DNA of 64,000 bases from Paracoccaceae bacterium (GCA_026989055.1 JALSKC010000072.1:1-64000); one strand, 5' to 3'. Counted from the stretch's first letter, positions 8,700 to 17,595 are shown. The notes: generated by a model not told the origin, from the sequence alone. Made by a program: numbers and translations.

Positions 8700-8716
8700 C
8701 GTCCTGCGGTCCTCTT

Positions 8717-10039
8717 TCACTCGGCCGGCGTCCTGGCGTCGGGGTGCTGGGCGAGGAAGTCCTCCTCGATGGTTTCCGGGATCTTCGCCGGCTTCTCGAT
8801 CACGCCCAGAAGGGGCAGGATGATCAGGAAGTAGGCGAACCAGTATGCGGTGGCAATCAGCGCCCAGTCGGAATAGGGCGGCTCGGCCGGCCGCGCGCCC
8901 AGCCACATCAGGAAGATGAAGTCGAGCACCAGCAGCCGGAACCACCACTTGAACATCGGGCGGTATTTCCCCGAGCGCACCTGCGAGGTGTCGAGCCAGG
9001 GCACCAGCGCCATCACGATGATGGCGCCGAACATCGCCAGCACCCCGAAGAACTTGGCATCGATGATGCCGAAGCTCAGGAAGTTGACGATCTGCACCAC
9101 CCAGACATCGGCGGTAAAGGCGCGCAGGATCGCGTAGAACGGCAGGAAATACCATTCGGGCACGATATGGGCCGGCGTCACCAGCGCGTTGGCTTCCTTG
9201 TAGTTGTCCGGGTGGCCCAGGTAGTTGGGCATGAAGCCGACCACCGCGAAGAACACCACCAGGATCACCGCCAGCGCGAACAGGTCCTTGATCACGAAAT
9301 AGGGCCAGAACGGCAGGGTGTCGCGCGCGGCTTCCTCCTTCGAACCCCGGCGCACCTCGACCCCGGCGGGGTTGTTGTTGCCGGTGGTGTGGAAGGCCCA
9401 GATGTGCACGATCACCAGCGCCGCAATGACGAACGGCAGCAGGTAGTGCAGCGAGAAGAAGCGGTTCAGCGTCGGGTTGCCCACCGCCGGACCGCCAAGA
9501 AGCCAGGTCTGAAGCGCGTCGCCCACGAAGGGGATCGCGCCGAACAGGCCGGTGATCACGGTCGCGCCCCAGAACGACATCTGCCCCCAGGGCAGCACGT
9601 AGCCCATGAAGCCCGTGGCCATCATCAGCAGGTAGATCAGCATGCCGACGATCCACGTGACCTCGCGCGGGGCCTTGTAGGAGCCGTAGTAGAGGCCGCG
9701 GAACATGTGGACATAGACGGCGAAGAAGAACAGCGAGGCACCGTTCATGTGCAGGTAGCGCAGCACCGCGCCGCCGTTGACGTTGCGCATGATGTGTTCG
9801 ATCGAGGCGAAGGCCAGATCGACATTGGGCGTGTAGTGCATCGCCAGGATGATCCCGGTGACGATCTGCAGCACCAGCGCGAAGGCCAGCACGATGCCCC
9901 AGATCCACCACCAGTTGAGGTTCTTGGGGGTGGGGATCATCACCGTGTCATAGACAAGCCGGATGATCGGCAAGCGCGAATCCATCCATTTTTCGAACCC
10001 GGTTCTGGGCTCGTATTCGTCATGAGGAATTCCGGACAT
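8717..10039 (-). CDS. petB: Cytochrome b of the bc1 complex
   Basis: Eight-helix di-haem subunit of the bc1 complex with the Qo and Qi sites. Recognisable pieces include [16 protein letters not shown], the haem-ligand histidines in helices B and D, the Qo-site PEWY ([16 protein letters not shown]) and [19 protein letters not shown]. At 440 residues it has the bacterial (non-split) length, unlike cyanobacterial b6. It sits in the middle of petA-petB-petC, with 12 bases between petA and petB. Confidence 0.96.
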   Translation of the reverse strand: MSGIPHDEYEPRTGFEKWMDSRLPIIRLVYDTVMIPTPKNLNWWWIWGIVLAFALVLQIVTGIILAMHYTPNVDLAFASIEHIMRNVNGGAVLRYLHMNGASLFFFAVYVHMFRGLYYGSYKAPREVTWIVGMLIYLLMMATGFMGYVLPWGQMSFWGATVITGLFGAIPFVGDALQTWLLGGPAVGNPTLNRFFSLHYLLPFVIAALVIVHIWAFHTTGNNNPAGVEVRRGSKEEAARDTLPFWPYFVIKDLFALAVILVVFFAVVGFMPNYLGHPDNYKEANALVTPAHIVPEWYFLPFYAILRAFTADVWVVQIVNFLSFGIIDAKFFGVLAMFGAIIVMALVPWLDTSQVRSGKYRPMFKWWFRLLVLDFIFLMWLGARPAEPPYSDWALIATAYWFAYFLIILPLLGVIEKPAKIPETIEEDFLAQHPDARTPAE

Positions 10040-10051
10040 TCTTTCGGCCCC

Positions 10052-10615
10052 CTATCCGAGGATGATTGTGCTCTCGCCTTCGAAGCGGGCGAGCGGGATG
10101 TCGAGGTTGCGCGGGGCCGGCCCCTTGCGGATGCGGCCCGAGGTGTCGTAATGCGAGCCGTGGCAGGGGCAGAACCAGCCGCCGAAATCGCCGGCGCCGT
10201 CACCGATCGGCACGCAGCCCAGATGCGTGCAGACGCCGATCATCACCAGCCATTCGCCGTTCTCGTCCAGCGCCCGGTTCTCGTCGGTGGCGGGGGCTTC
10301 CGCGTCCAGGTTGGCGTTTTCGGCCTTCGGGTCGATCAGCTCCTCGAGGCTGACGGCCCGGGCCGCCTCGATCTCTTCCGGCGTGCGGCGGCGGATGAAG
10401 ACCGGCTTGCCGCGCCACTTCACGGTCAGCTGGGTGCCGAGCTCGACCCCGGAGATATCCACCCGGATCGAGGAGAGAGCCTGCACGTCGGCCGAGGGGT
10501 TCATCTGGTTGATCAGGGGCCAGGCGGCGGCCCCGGCGGCCACCGCCCCCGCACCCGCCGTGGCGTAATACAGGAAATCGCGGCGTGTGCCTTCGTGTTC
10601 GTCAGCGTGGGACAC
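10052..10615 (-). CDS. petA: Rieske iron-sulfur protein of the bc1 complex
   Basis: Periplasmic [2Fe-2S] subunit that carries electrons from ubiquinol to cytochrome c1. The cluster motifs CTHLGC and CPCHGSHYD are present. The N-terminus [19 protein letters not shown] has a twin-arginine motif and an uncleaved anchor helix, exactly the Rhodobacter pattern. A GTG at 10615 is chosen as start because the family begins there and GGAGAA stands eight to nine bases upstream; the open frame extends further but without resemblance to Rieske proteins. Length 187 residues is right. First gene of petABC. Confidence 0.95.
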   Translation of the reverse strand: MSHADEHEGTRRDFLYYATAGAGAVAAGAAAWPLINQMNPSADVQALSSIRVDISGVELGTQLTVKWRGKPVFIRRRTPEEIEAARAVSLEELIDPKAENANLDAEAPATDENRALDENGEWLVMIGVCTHLGCVPIGDGAGDFGGWFCPCHGSHYDTSGRIRKGPAPRNLDIPLARFEGESTIILG

Positions 10616-10939
10616 GAGCTTTTCTCCATGTTCAGCCGGATCAGACCGGCACCATCCGTCGGGCCGCGCAAGCCGGCAGCCGTCAGGGTGGGCTTTTAAC
10701 CGCGCGCCGGGCCGGCGTCCAGCGGACAATCAGGCGCAGTCGCGGCAAGTTCCGCGCCGTTGCTGTGTCCGGCCCCGATTCTGCCCGCGCCTGCCGATCT
10801 GCCCGCTGCGGAGCGGAGGGCGCGGCGGAATATGACCGACCCTAACGCAACCTTAACGAATCTGTTGGCGGAATGGGGTGAAGTCGTTACGGTGAACGGG
10901 GGCGCCGGAGTCGCCGCAGTGCTGCAGGAAATTCCCAGA
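10616..10939. promoter_or_regulatory. Divergent promoter region, petABC / outer-membrane protein
   Basis: This 324-base gap should hold the petABC promoter (minus strand) and that of the barrel gene (plus strand). No good -10/-35 pair stands out. At 10842-10856 there is CTAA-N7-TTAA (CTAAC, six bases, TTAAC), one mismatch from the CtrA-type TTAA-N7-TTAA pattern. Related copies occur at 12819 and 16601. The regulatory role is inferred only. Confidence 0.35.
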
Positions 10940-11590
10940 GTGACGGCCCTGTCCGTCATCGTTGCGCTCATCGCCGCGATCGCCCCGGCAGCTGCCAGCG
11001 CGCAGGCGGAGCTCAGCCTCTACGGCAGTTCCTCCCTGGTTGCGCGCGGAACCGTGACCGGGGAGGATCCGGGCGGCGCCGGTGCCTTCTCCTTCGTGAC
11101 CGGCTGGAACCCCGCGGCCGCACCGGGGGGCGGATCCTACGGTGCGCGCATCACCTGGTGGCAGGGAGCGGATACCGGATGGGGGCTGGAGCTCGGCCAT
11201 GTCCCGTTGCAGGCAGACCCGCTCACTCTGGCCGCCAGCGGAATCGACGCGCTCGAATTAGCTCCCGGGTCGAGCATCTTCACCCTCAACGCGTTCCGGC
11301 GCTGGAACGGCGAGGGTGCGCTTGTGCCTTATGTCGGTGCGGGAATCGGCCTGTCGGTGCCGCGAATCGCCTTCGATGGCGGGGCCGGCATGAGCGAAGG
11401 CCTCATGGATGCCGGGCCGGTGGTGCAATGGCTGGCCGGGGCCCGGCTGCCGCTGGGGAACCGCTGGTCGGTTTTTGGCGAATACAAGGGCAGCATCACG
11501 GCAAACCGGACGGCGCTGAGAGGTGGGGGGCAGCTGACGGCGGAGGTCGTGAACAACGTGTTCAACATCGGTGTCAGCCTGGGTTTCTGA
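10940..11590 (+). CDS. Outer-membrane beta-barrel protein, LpxQ/OmpW-like
   Basis: Predicted small outer-membrane barrel. A GTG start is chosen because AGGAA lies eight bases upstream and it yields a clear signal peptide (VTALSVIVALIAAIAPAAASA) before QAELSLYGSS. The mature part alternates amphipathic strands with aromatic girdle residues and ends in a strand with terminal Phe (NIGVSLGF), the usual barrel-assembly signal. Pieces such as YGARITWWQ, YVGAGIGLSVP and RWSVFGEYKGS resemble barrels annotated in Rhodobacteraceae as lipid A oxidase-like or OmpA-like. I cannot say whether it is an enzyme or only structural. In-frame ATGs further upstream at 10760 and 10832 lack a signal peptide context. 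Confidence 0.7.
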   Translation: MTALSVIVALIAAIAPAAASAQAELSLYGSSSLVARGTVTGEDPGGAGAFSFVTGWNPAAAPGGGSYGARITWWQGADTGWGLELGHVPLQADPLTLAASGIDALELAPGSSIFTLNAFRRWNGEGALVPYVGAGIGLSVPRIAFDGGAGMSEGLMDAGPVVQWLAGARLPLGNRWSVFGEYKGSITANRTALRGGGQLTAEVVNNVFNIGVSLGF

Positions 11591-11844
11591 TGCCCGGGAG
11601 TCCGGTGCGGGGCCGCCGCGGAGCGGGTGCTTGCCGCAAAGGCGACTCTTCCGGCGTATTGCGAAGCCCCGGGTGCATTGCCCAGGTGCGTTGCGCGGCC
11701 CCGGGCGGTGGCGACGGTTGCCGCGTCGGGGGTGCCGCCTGCGAACCACACCCGCCCGCCGGAACGCGCGCAGCGGTCCGGCAGAGGCCTCTCCGGCCGC
11801 CTTCTCGCCCGCTTCCCCCGCCGCCTCGCCCGGTGGACGTCCGC

Positions 11845-12198
11845 TCAGGGGTCTCCGGCTTTCTCCTCCGGTGCGCCCCGTCCCGACGTGCCCCGCGCCG
11901 ATGCGCCCTCCTGACCGGCCCGCAGAGGGCGGAGCTTCAGCCGGGCCAGGGCCGCCAAATCGACCTCGAGCCCGGGGCCGTTCGTGCCGATCCGGACCAC
12001 GCGGCGAAAGCGCCCGGTTCCGTTCGTCTGGCCGGGTTCGTGCCGCAGCGTGACGCCTTCGCAGAGATCGTCCAGCGCATCCTCTGCCCGCTGGTCCCGG
12101 AAGCCGCGCTCCAGATGCCGCCCGAGCGCCCAGGCGCCAAGGGCGACGGCTCCGTAGCGCAGGGCCAGTCCGGCAATCGGGGCGAGCGGCAGAGGCAC
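11845..12198 (-). CDS. Small conserved membrane protein, unknown function
   Basis: A 117-residue protein with one N-terminal hydrophobic segment (LAPIAGLALRYGAVALGAWALG) followed by a basic, soluble part. The segment RDQRAEDALDDLCEGVTL and the closing RVVRIGTNGPGLEVDLAALARLKLRPL have the even, protein-like composition of a real gene, and I have the impression of similar proteins in other Rhodobacterales, though I cannot name a family. The C-terminal 25 residues are Gly/Ala/Pro-rich and may be poorly conserved. It stands alone on the minus strand; the 250 bases between it and the barrel gene contain nothing I recognise. Confidence 0.6.
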   Translation of the reverse strand: MPLPLAPIAGLALRYGAVALGAWALGRHLERGFRDQRAEDALDDLCEGVTLRHEPGQTNGTGRFRRVVRIGTNGPGLEVDLAALARLKLRPLRAGQEGASARGTSGRGAPEEKAGDP

Positions 12199-12352
12199 GG
12201 CGATCTCCCGTGGCAGGCGAGGATACGGATACCCCGAATGTAGCCCTTCCGGGAGGGCTTGTCCAACCGGGCTTCCCGACCGGTCCGGTGCGTTCAGGCG
12301 GGCGGTGCGTTGTCGCCGGTGCGTTCAGGTGTCGGCCCGGCGCGCGGCCGGG

Positions 12353-12613
12353 TCACCACAGGGCGATGATGTCGGCGGCGGTGGTTCCTGTCAGGTTCAC
12401 CCTGCTTGCGCGCAGGGCGAGCACGGAGCCCCCCTGGACATTGCGGAAGGTCACGCTCTGCCCGCCCTGCATCTCTACCGAGATATCGCCGGTCTGGCCG
12501 ACATAGAGCGCCCGGGTCACATTCGCCAGCGGCGTGGTGTCGCTGGGGGTCACCGTTTCGGCGCCGACCGCCGGCGAGGTGAGGGTTACGGGAAAATCCT
12601 TGAACTGATCCAT
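12353..12613 (-). CDS. Spike base protein, RCAP_rcc01079-like family
   Basis: An 86-residue, beta-rich protein. The pattern DTTPLANVTRALYVGQTGDISVEMQGGQSVTF (for example ITRALYVG-type core) ending in TTAADIIALW matches the small spike-base proteins associated with the gene transfer agent of Rhodobacter capsulatus and with tailed phages. GGAAAC lies about six bases before the ATG. No other phage or GTA structural gene is near, so it is an orphan or a detached GTA accessory gene. It is preceded by a triple 17-base tandem repeat and a CtrA-like motif. Confidence 0.7.
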   Translation of the reverse strand: MDQFKDFPVTLTSPAVGAETVTPSDTTPLANVTRALYVGQTGDISVEMQGGQSVTFRNVQGGSVLALRASRVNLTGTTAADIIALW

Positions 12614-12676
12614 GCTGTTTCCAGATTCCGGTAGGCCGACACGTGCCGGGGGGCGGCCGGGTCGGTCGGTTTCTCC

Positions 12677-12727
12677 AATATGCGCGATGCGTGAATATGC
12701 GTGTTGCGCGAATATGTGCGATGCGTG
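12677..12727. repeat. Three tandem 17-base repeats
   Basis: Units are AATATGCGCGATGCGTG (12677-12693), AATATGCGTGTTGCGCG (12694-12710) and AATATGTGCGATGCGTG (12711-12727). Units one and three differ at one base, unit two at three. The array lies about 65 bases upstream of the spike-base ATG, in non-coding sequence, and the units are AT/CG alternating. It could be a multi-copy protein-binding site; that is inference. Confidence 0.8.
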
Positions 12728-12818
12728 CGGTTTTCATGCCTCCTGCGGGCGGCTACACGAGCGGCAGAGCCTCCGCCCGGACAGCCGACGGCATCCGGGG
12801 CATCATAGGAAAACCCGG

Positions 12819-12833
12819 TTAACAACCCGTCAA
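12819..12833. promoter_or_regulatory. CtrA-like motif TTAA-N7-TCAA
   Basis: TTAACAACCCGTCAA upstream of the spike-base gene differs by one base from TTAA-N7-TTAA. It shares the form TTAAC-N6-TCAAC with the site at 16601. CtrA controls GTA genes in Rhodobacter, so a site here would make sense, but binding is not shown. Confidence 0.35.
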
Positions 12834-12866
12834 CGGAGGCGCACGCGCTTCAGTAATACACGCGCC

Positions 12867-13745
12867 TCAGTAATATTCGTAGTCGTAGCCCGAATCGGTG
12901 TCGGTGAAGCGGCATTTGTTGAGCACGATGCCAAGGACGCCGGTCAGATCGGCAAGCTCCTTTTCGCAGATGTCCAGCTGGCTGATCGTCGTGCTGTCGG
13001 CGGCACCGATCAGCAGGGCGCAGTCAACAGCCGGCAGGAAACCGATGTTCTCGTCGCTGGCCAGCATCGGCGGCATGTCGAACAGGATGAGGTCCGGCCG
13101 GAAGATCCGCTGCAGCTCGTCCAGCTTCTGGCGCGCCCTTTTCGACTGCAGCAGCTCGGAGGGGTTCCGGGCCGGCGCGCGGTTCAGCCCGAAGGCCAGA
13201 TTGGAGCCGAAGCGGATAAAGGCGTCCTCGAAGGGGCGTTCGCCGGCCAGCACCTCGTGCAGGCTGTGTGCGGGCCGGTGCCCGAGCAGGCGATGCAGGG
13301 CCGGGCGGCGCAGATCGAAATCGAGAGCGAGGATGCGCAGGTCGAGCTGCCGTGACAGGCTGAAGGCGAGATTCGCGGTGACCGTGGTCTTGCCGCAGGT
13401 CTTGTTGGGCGAGGTGATGGCCAGCCGCTTCCAGCCGTTTTCTCCCATGATCCTGAGGGTTCGGCTGCGCAGCAGGTCATAGGCGGCGCTTTCGCGCCCC
13501 TGGTTCAGCGCGACGATCCGGTTCCGCCGCCCCCAGCGCGGCGTGATCCGACCTTCGCGCAGCATCTCCCAGGGGCTGCCGTCTGCTGCGGGGAGGTCGG
13601 CGGGAGAGGCCCCGGGCTCCGCCTCCGGGCGGGGCTGCTGGCGCTCCTGGCGCGCCTTTTGCAATGCCGCTTCAAGTCTTTCCATCTCGCTTTGTCCTCC
13701 CGCGGCCGGGCCGCGCGCCTTCCGGGTTTCCGTATGTTCTGCCAT
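12867..13745 (-). CDS. Exopolysaccharide tyrosine autokinase (CpsD/XrtA-associated type)
   Basis: Cytoplasmic BY-kinase-like ATPase expected to pair with the adjacent chain-length protein and control polymer length by tyrosine phosphorylation. The P-loop reads TSPNKTCGKTTVTANLA, a Walker A with a preceding signature lysine; Walker A' is ILALDFDLRRPALHRLLG and Walker B is DLILFDMPPML. The C-terminus ends SGYDYEYY, the tyrosine-rich autophosphorylation tail. The first 60 residues are charged and disordered. It is the last gene of the ATPase-Wzz-kinase minus-strand unit; the gap to Wzz is only 24 bases. The TATTACTGA end of the gene is duplicated 17 bases further on. Confidence 0.88.
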   Translation of the reverse strand: MAEHTETRKARGPAAGGQSEMERLEAALQKARQERQQPRPEAEPGASPADLPAADGSPWEMLREGRITPRWGRRNRIVALNQGRESAAYDLLRSRTLRIMGENGWKRLAITSPNKTCGKTTVTANLAFSLSRQLDLRILALDFDLRRPALHRLLGHRPAHSLHEVLAGERPFEDAFIRFGSNLAFGLNRAPARNPSELLQSKRARQKLDELQRIFRPDLILFDMPPMLASDENIGFLPAVDCALLIGAADSTTISQLDICEKELADLTGVLGIVLNKCRFTDTDSGYDYEYY

Positions 13746-13769
13746 GTTCCGGCCGGGATCGCGCCGGGT

Positions 13770-15311
13770 TCAGATCAGCTCGCCCAGCCTTTGCGCCACG
13801 CGTTCATAGAGCAGGTCGAGCGGCAGATAGTAGGTATGCACCGCCCAGATTGCTGCCGGGATGCCGATCACGATGGCCAGCAGGATGGCGGTGAACGCCG
13901 CCCGTCGCATCACCATTTCCATCGGCGTGCGGATGTAGGGGACGGTGGCGATCGGGGAGATCCCCAGGTGCCGGGTCAGATCGGCGGGCCGGCGGACCGA
14001 CTTGTCCAGGAATTCGAGCAGCGCCACCGCGGCCAGCCCCAGCGCGGCGCCGCCCAGGATGCCGCCGAGCGCGATCAGCAGCCGGTTCGGGCTTGCGGGA
14101 GCCGCGGGCACCGTCGCCGGGTCCAGCACGACGATGCGCTGCCCTCGGGAAAGGGTTTCGATACGCTCGCCCATCGATGCCTGTGCCAGGCTGCTCACGG
14201 CGTTGTTGTATTGCGCCTGGGTGTTCATGTAGTCGCGGTTGAGCGCATCAAGACGGATGGTATTGGCCGGTGTGCGCTCCAGTGTTTCCTTCAGCGCGTC
14301 GAGCTGCTGCGTGATCTGCGCGCGCTGGCTTTCCAGCAGCCTGATCTGGGCGTCGATGCTGGCGAGGTTGATGTCGAGCAGGGTTGCCGGGGAATTCGGA
14401 TCGCCCCCCGCATTGCCGGCCTGCTTGGCGACGATCTCCTTCTGGCGGGCGATCTGCGCCTCGAGCAGCTTGACCTTCGGGTTGTCCGGCGAATAGACCG
14501 CCAGCGCCTGGGTCAGGCTGTCCTGAAGCTGGAGCAGCTGCTGCTGTTCGGGGGTCATGGCGCTGGCGGCCGCGCCGCTGACCTGGCCGGTCTTCCGGAA
14601 CATCTCCACGATGTTGCGCCGCTGTTCCTCGAGGCTGGATATCTGCCGGCCGACGGCCGCCAGCCGCTCCTGCAGGGTGGTCTGCTGGTTCAGCCGGTAG
14701 TTGAGCGTGTCCGGGAGCGCGTCGATGTTCGCGTTCTTGAATTCGGTGATCCGCGCGCTCTGTTCCTGCAGCAGCTTGCCCAGCCGCTCCACCTCGTCCT
14801 GGAAGAATTCGAGCGTGTTTGTCGCGCGTTCGGTGCGGGTTCTGGCGTTGTTCTGCAGGATGGTGGTGACATATTCGTTGACGACATTGGCGGCGGTGCG
14901 CGGATTTGCCGAGCTGAAGGAAACGAACATCAGCGTGGCCTGGCCCCGCCCGGCGATCCGCCGGATGCCGGTGGCTCGACGCATCCGGGAAACGATCTCG
15001 TCCGGGCTCATGCTGTCGATGTCGTCGAAGGCCCGCTGACTGCGGGCGATGTTCAGCAGGTTGGTGCGGGTCATCAGCTGCTGCTCGATGATCTGCAGCT
15101 CTTCGGTCGGAGCGACCTGCACCGTGGGTGCCAGAAGCTGGCCGGGAATCTGCGGCGGCTCGACCAGCAGGCGGGCTTCCGAGACATAGGAGGGCGGCAG
15201 GAACTTCGCCAGCGCCAGCGCCACCGAGGCGACGCTCAGGAAGATCACCAGGAACCAGTGGATCCGGCGCAGGAAGGCGGAGAGATAATAGGAAATCACG
15301 CCCTTCATCAT
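13770..15311 (-). CDS. Polysaccharide chain-length determinant (Wzz/PCP, exosortase-system type)
   Basis: Inner-membrane co-polymerase of 513 residues. It has an N-terminal helix ([19 protein letters not shown]), a long periplasmic region rich in coiled coil (about residues 150-400), then GILGGAALGLAAVALLEFLDKSVRRPADL with the Pro/Gly-rich second helix, and a further hydrophobic segment near the C-terminus (FTAILLAIVIGIPAAIWAV). The N-terminal SEARLLVEPPQI is typical. Unlike fused Wzc proteins it has no kinase domain; that is the separate downstream gene. It overlaps the upstream ATPase gene by four bases. Confidence 0.9.
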   Translation of the reverse strand: MMKGVISYYLSAFLRRIHWFLVIFLSVASVALALAKFLPPSYVSEARLLVEPPQIPGQLLAPTVQVAPTEELQIIEQQLMTRTNLLNIARSQRAFDDIDSMSPDEIVSRMRRATGIRRIAGRGQATLMFVSFSSANPRTAANVVNEYVTTILQNNARTRTERATNTLEFFQDEVERLGKLLQEQSARITEFKNANIDALPDTLNYRLNQQTTLQERLAAVGRQISSLEEQRRNIVEMFRKTGQVSGAAASAMTPEQQQLLQLQDSLTQALAVYSPDNPKVKLLEAQIARQKEIVAKQAGNAGGDPNSPATLLDINLASIDAQIRLLESQRAQITQQLDALKETLERTPANTIRLDALNRDYMNTQAQYNNAVSSLAQASMGERIETLSRGQRIVVLDPATVPAAPASPNRLLIALGGILGGAALGLAAVALLEFLDKSVRRPADLTRHLGISPIATVPYIRTPMEMVMRRAAFTAILLAIVIGIPAAIWAVHTYYLPLDLLYERVAQRLGELI

Positions 15312-16192
15312 TGCGCCGCCTCCCCTGCGGCGACTTCGGCGCCGAAGAACACCCCGTCGTCTATCACCGCCTGCACGATGTCTTCGCCGACATGCCCGGC
15401 ATCGGCGCTCCAGGCGTAGAGCAGGGCCATGTCGCAGACCTGGTTCACCAGCCGGGGAATACCCTGTGTCACCTCGTGAATCAGCATCCTGGCCTTTTCG
15501 TCGATCTCGTCCCCGGTCCCCCCGGCCACCCGCAGCCGATGCACGATGAATTCGCCGGTCTCTTTCTCCGACAGCGGGCGCAGATGGAAACTGGCCGCGA
15601 TCCGCTGCGCGAGCTGGCGGAGCTCCGGCTTCTTGATCATCTCGCGCAGCTCGCTCTGCCCCACGAGCACCAGCTGGATCAGCTCGTCCTTGTTGGAATT
15701 GATGTTGGTGAGCATGCGCAGTTCTTCAAGGCTGTCCTGCGACAGGTTCTGCGCTTCGTCGAAGATGAGGATCACGCGCCGGCCCTCGGCATAGACCCTG
15801 ATCAGGTAGTCCTGCAGGGTCTGGAACAGCTTCACGTAGCCGTCGCCGGGGTCGAATTCGATGCCGAGCGCATGCAGCACCCACTGGATCAGCTCGCCCC
15901 GCCCGCCCTGGGCATTGGAGATCAGCCCGATCACCGCGTCTTCCTCGACGTTCCGCAGAAGCTGTCGCAGGAGCGTTGTCTTGCCGCTGCCGACGGCCCC
16001 GGTGACAAGCGTTATGGGTGCGCGCGACAGGATGCCGAATTCGAGCACCGAGAAGGCGCGCCTGTGCTGATCGGACCAGTAGAGGAAGGCCGGATCCGGC
16101 ACCAGCGTGAAGGGGCGCTCGGAAAAGCCGAAGCTTTCCAGGTAGAACCCCGGCTCGCTGTCCCGGGGCTGGGTATCCCGCTTCTGGCTCAT
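15308..16192 (-). CDS. AAA ATPase associated with exosortase/EPS locus (ExeA-like)
   Basis: ATPase of the GspA/ExeA type found in exosortase-linked polysaccharide clusters. After an N-terminal FYLESFGFSERPFTLVPDP motif the P-loop is VTGAVGSGKTTLLRQLL near residue 63 and Walker B is VILIFDEAQNLS near residue 139. The sensor region is LVLVGQSELREMI, and a lid domain follows (GIPRLVNQVCDMALLYAW). Length 294 residues. It is the first gene of the minus-strand arm; the promoter should lie in the divergent region to the right. Its exact role in the pathway is not established. Confidence 0.85.
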   Translation of the reverse strand: MSQKRDTQPRDSEPGFYLESFGFSERPFTLVPDPAFLYWSDQHRRAFSVLEFGILSRAPITLVTGAVGSGKTTLLRQLLRNVEEDAVIGLISNAQGGRGELIQWVLHALGIEFDPGDGYVKLFQTLQDYLIRVYAEGRRVILIFDEAQNLSQDSLEELRMLTNINSNKDELIQLVLVGQSELREMIKKPELRQLAQRIAASFHLRPLSEKETGEFIVHRLRVAGGTGDEIDEKARMLIHEVTQGIPRLVNQVCDMALLYAWSADAGHVGEDIVQAVIDDGVFFGAEVAAGEAAQ

Positions 16193-16774
16193 CGTGCGGC
16201 CCTTGTCCGTTTCCCGTTGTCACCCGTCATGCCGCCAGCCCGCTCGTGTCACGGCTGCCCGTCGCTGTAGTGTAGTATCGCGAACCCGATATGATTTCAT
16301 CCTCAAAAGCGGTTGCCGGCGGTGGCCGCAGACCCCTGGGCTGCTGCTTCTGCGCCTGCGGGGCCCTGCCGTCTTTAGGGACAATGGTGCCTGATTCGGA
16401 AGCCGGCACGCGGATTGGTCCGCTTCCGGCGACAGTTCGGCGGAGAAGGAGGGATCGGTGACGCCGTATGCACAGCCGGATTCGGGGCCTGGCCGGGAAA
16501 TGCCGCCGCCCGGGGGGGGAGGGAGGAGGTTTCCCGGATTTTGGCGGGAATCGGGCGAAAATTGACAGAAAATCGGACCTTCCCCCTTTGGTCCGCAGGA
16601 TTAACCTGCTATCAACCTTGTACTTGTGCAGCTGCCGCCTTTCCGGAACCGGCTGACATTTCCGGAGCCGACCGGCACGGGTGGTGCGGGTGGCGGCGGG
16701 CTGCGAGCGGGCGGCGCAGTGTGTTGGGGGCTGTCGCACCGGCGGTGCTTGAGGGGTTCGAAGGGTGTTTGTGC
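16193..16774. promoter_or_regulatory. Divergent control region of the exopolysaccharide locus
   Basis: A 582-base gap between the two arms of the locus, more AT-rich than its surroundings at 16262-16310 and 16540-16625. On the plus strand a perfect TTGACA stands at 16562-16567, an inverted repeat GGACC-N8-GGTCC lies near 16577, and TTAA-N7-TCAA (TTAACCTGCTATCAA) is at 16601-16615. On the other side TAGTGTAGTATCGCGAAC near 16270 may belong to the minus-strand promoter. Promoter and operator roles are inferred; no ORF here looks genuine. Confidence 0.5.
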
Positions 16775-17464
16775 ATGACCATTCAGTTTGACAGGCTTGA
16801 TCGGAAGTTCAGGACGGCGGGATCCCCCTTCGGGATCGTGACCATGCCCCCCCGGAAGGGGCGCTACAGGAACGGCCTGAAACGCGTATTCGACACTCTC
16901 GTGATACTGGCCGCCGCGCCGGTCGTGCTGCCCGTCGTGCTGATTCTGGCCCTGCTGGTGGCGCGGGACGGGCACAACCCCTTCTACTGGAGCCTGCGGG
17001 TGGGCCGGGGCGGGCGGAGTTTCCGGATGCTGAAACTGCGCACGATGGTGCCCGATGCCCACCGGCTGCTCGAAGACTACCTGGCGGACAACCCCGAGGC
17101 CCGGGCCGAGTGGGAAGCGACGCAGAAGCTGCGCCGCGATCCGCGGATCACCCGCTTCGGCCGGTTTCTCCGCAAGTCCTCGCTGGACGAGCTGCCGCAG
17201 CTCTGGAACGTGCTCCGGGGCGAGATGTCCCTGGTCGGGCCGCGCCCGATGCTGCCCGAGCAGCGCCCGCTGTATCCGGGGCTTGCCTACTATGCTCTGC
17301 GGCCGGGGATCACCGGCCTCTGGCAGGTCTCCGACCGCAATGATTCCGAATTCGCCAAGCGGGCGGATTACGACCGGCAATATGACGAGAAGCTGTCTTT
17401 CGGGCTGGATCTCGCCATCCTCTTCAGGACCGTCGCGGTGGTGTTCAGGGGCACCGGTTACTGA
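16775..17464 (+). CDS. Priming sugar transferase (undecaprenyl-phosphate glycosylphosphotransferase)
   Basis: Bacterial sugar transferase that starts repeat-unit assembly by moving a sugar-phosphate onto undecaprenyl phosphate. It has one hydrophobic segment near residues 38-60 (LVILAAAPVVLPVVLILALLV), then the catalytic core FRMLKLRTMVPDA, RDPRITRFGRFLRKSSLDELPQL and LVGPRPMLPEQ, ending in a region with LRPGITGLWQVSDRN. Only the C-terminal catalytic domain is present (229 residues), as in ExoY rather than WbaP. The open frame extends upstream of the ATG, but similarity starts at MTIQFDRL. First gene of the plus-strand arm. Confidence 0.9.
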   Translation: MTIQFDRLDRKFRTAGSPFGIVTMPPRKGRYRNGLKRVFDTLVILAAAPVVLPVVLILALLVARDGHNPFYWSLRVGRGGRSFRMLKLRTMVPDAHRLLEDYLADNPEARAEWEATQKLRRDPRITRFGRFLRKSSLDELPQLWNVLRGEMSLVGPRPMLPEQRPLYPGLAYYALRPGITGLWQVSDRNDSEFAKRADYDRQYDEKLSFGLDLAILFRTVAVVFRGTGY

Positions 17465-17595
17465 ACCTCCGGCCGATACGTTCCGCCCTGTGTGCGCCCT
17501 GTGTGCGCGGGGCCTGTGGGCGCGGGAGAGGTCGGTTCCCGCCGGGTGCGTAGATGGTGCGGTTGTCTTTCCCGGAGATGAAGTTCGGAGGTAGC

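Noticed and set aside
7920-9911. Single 663-residue minus-strand frame suggesting a petB-petC fusion
   Set aside because: The first 400 residues are out of frame with petB and lack its motifs; petC has its own signal peptide start at 8699. True cytochrome b and c1 fusion is known in other species, but petB is complete here in another frame.
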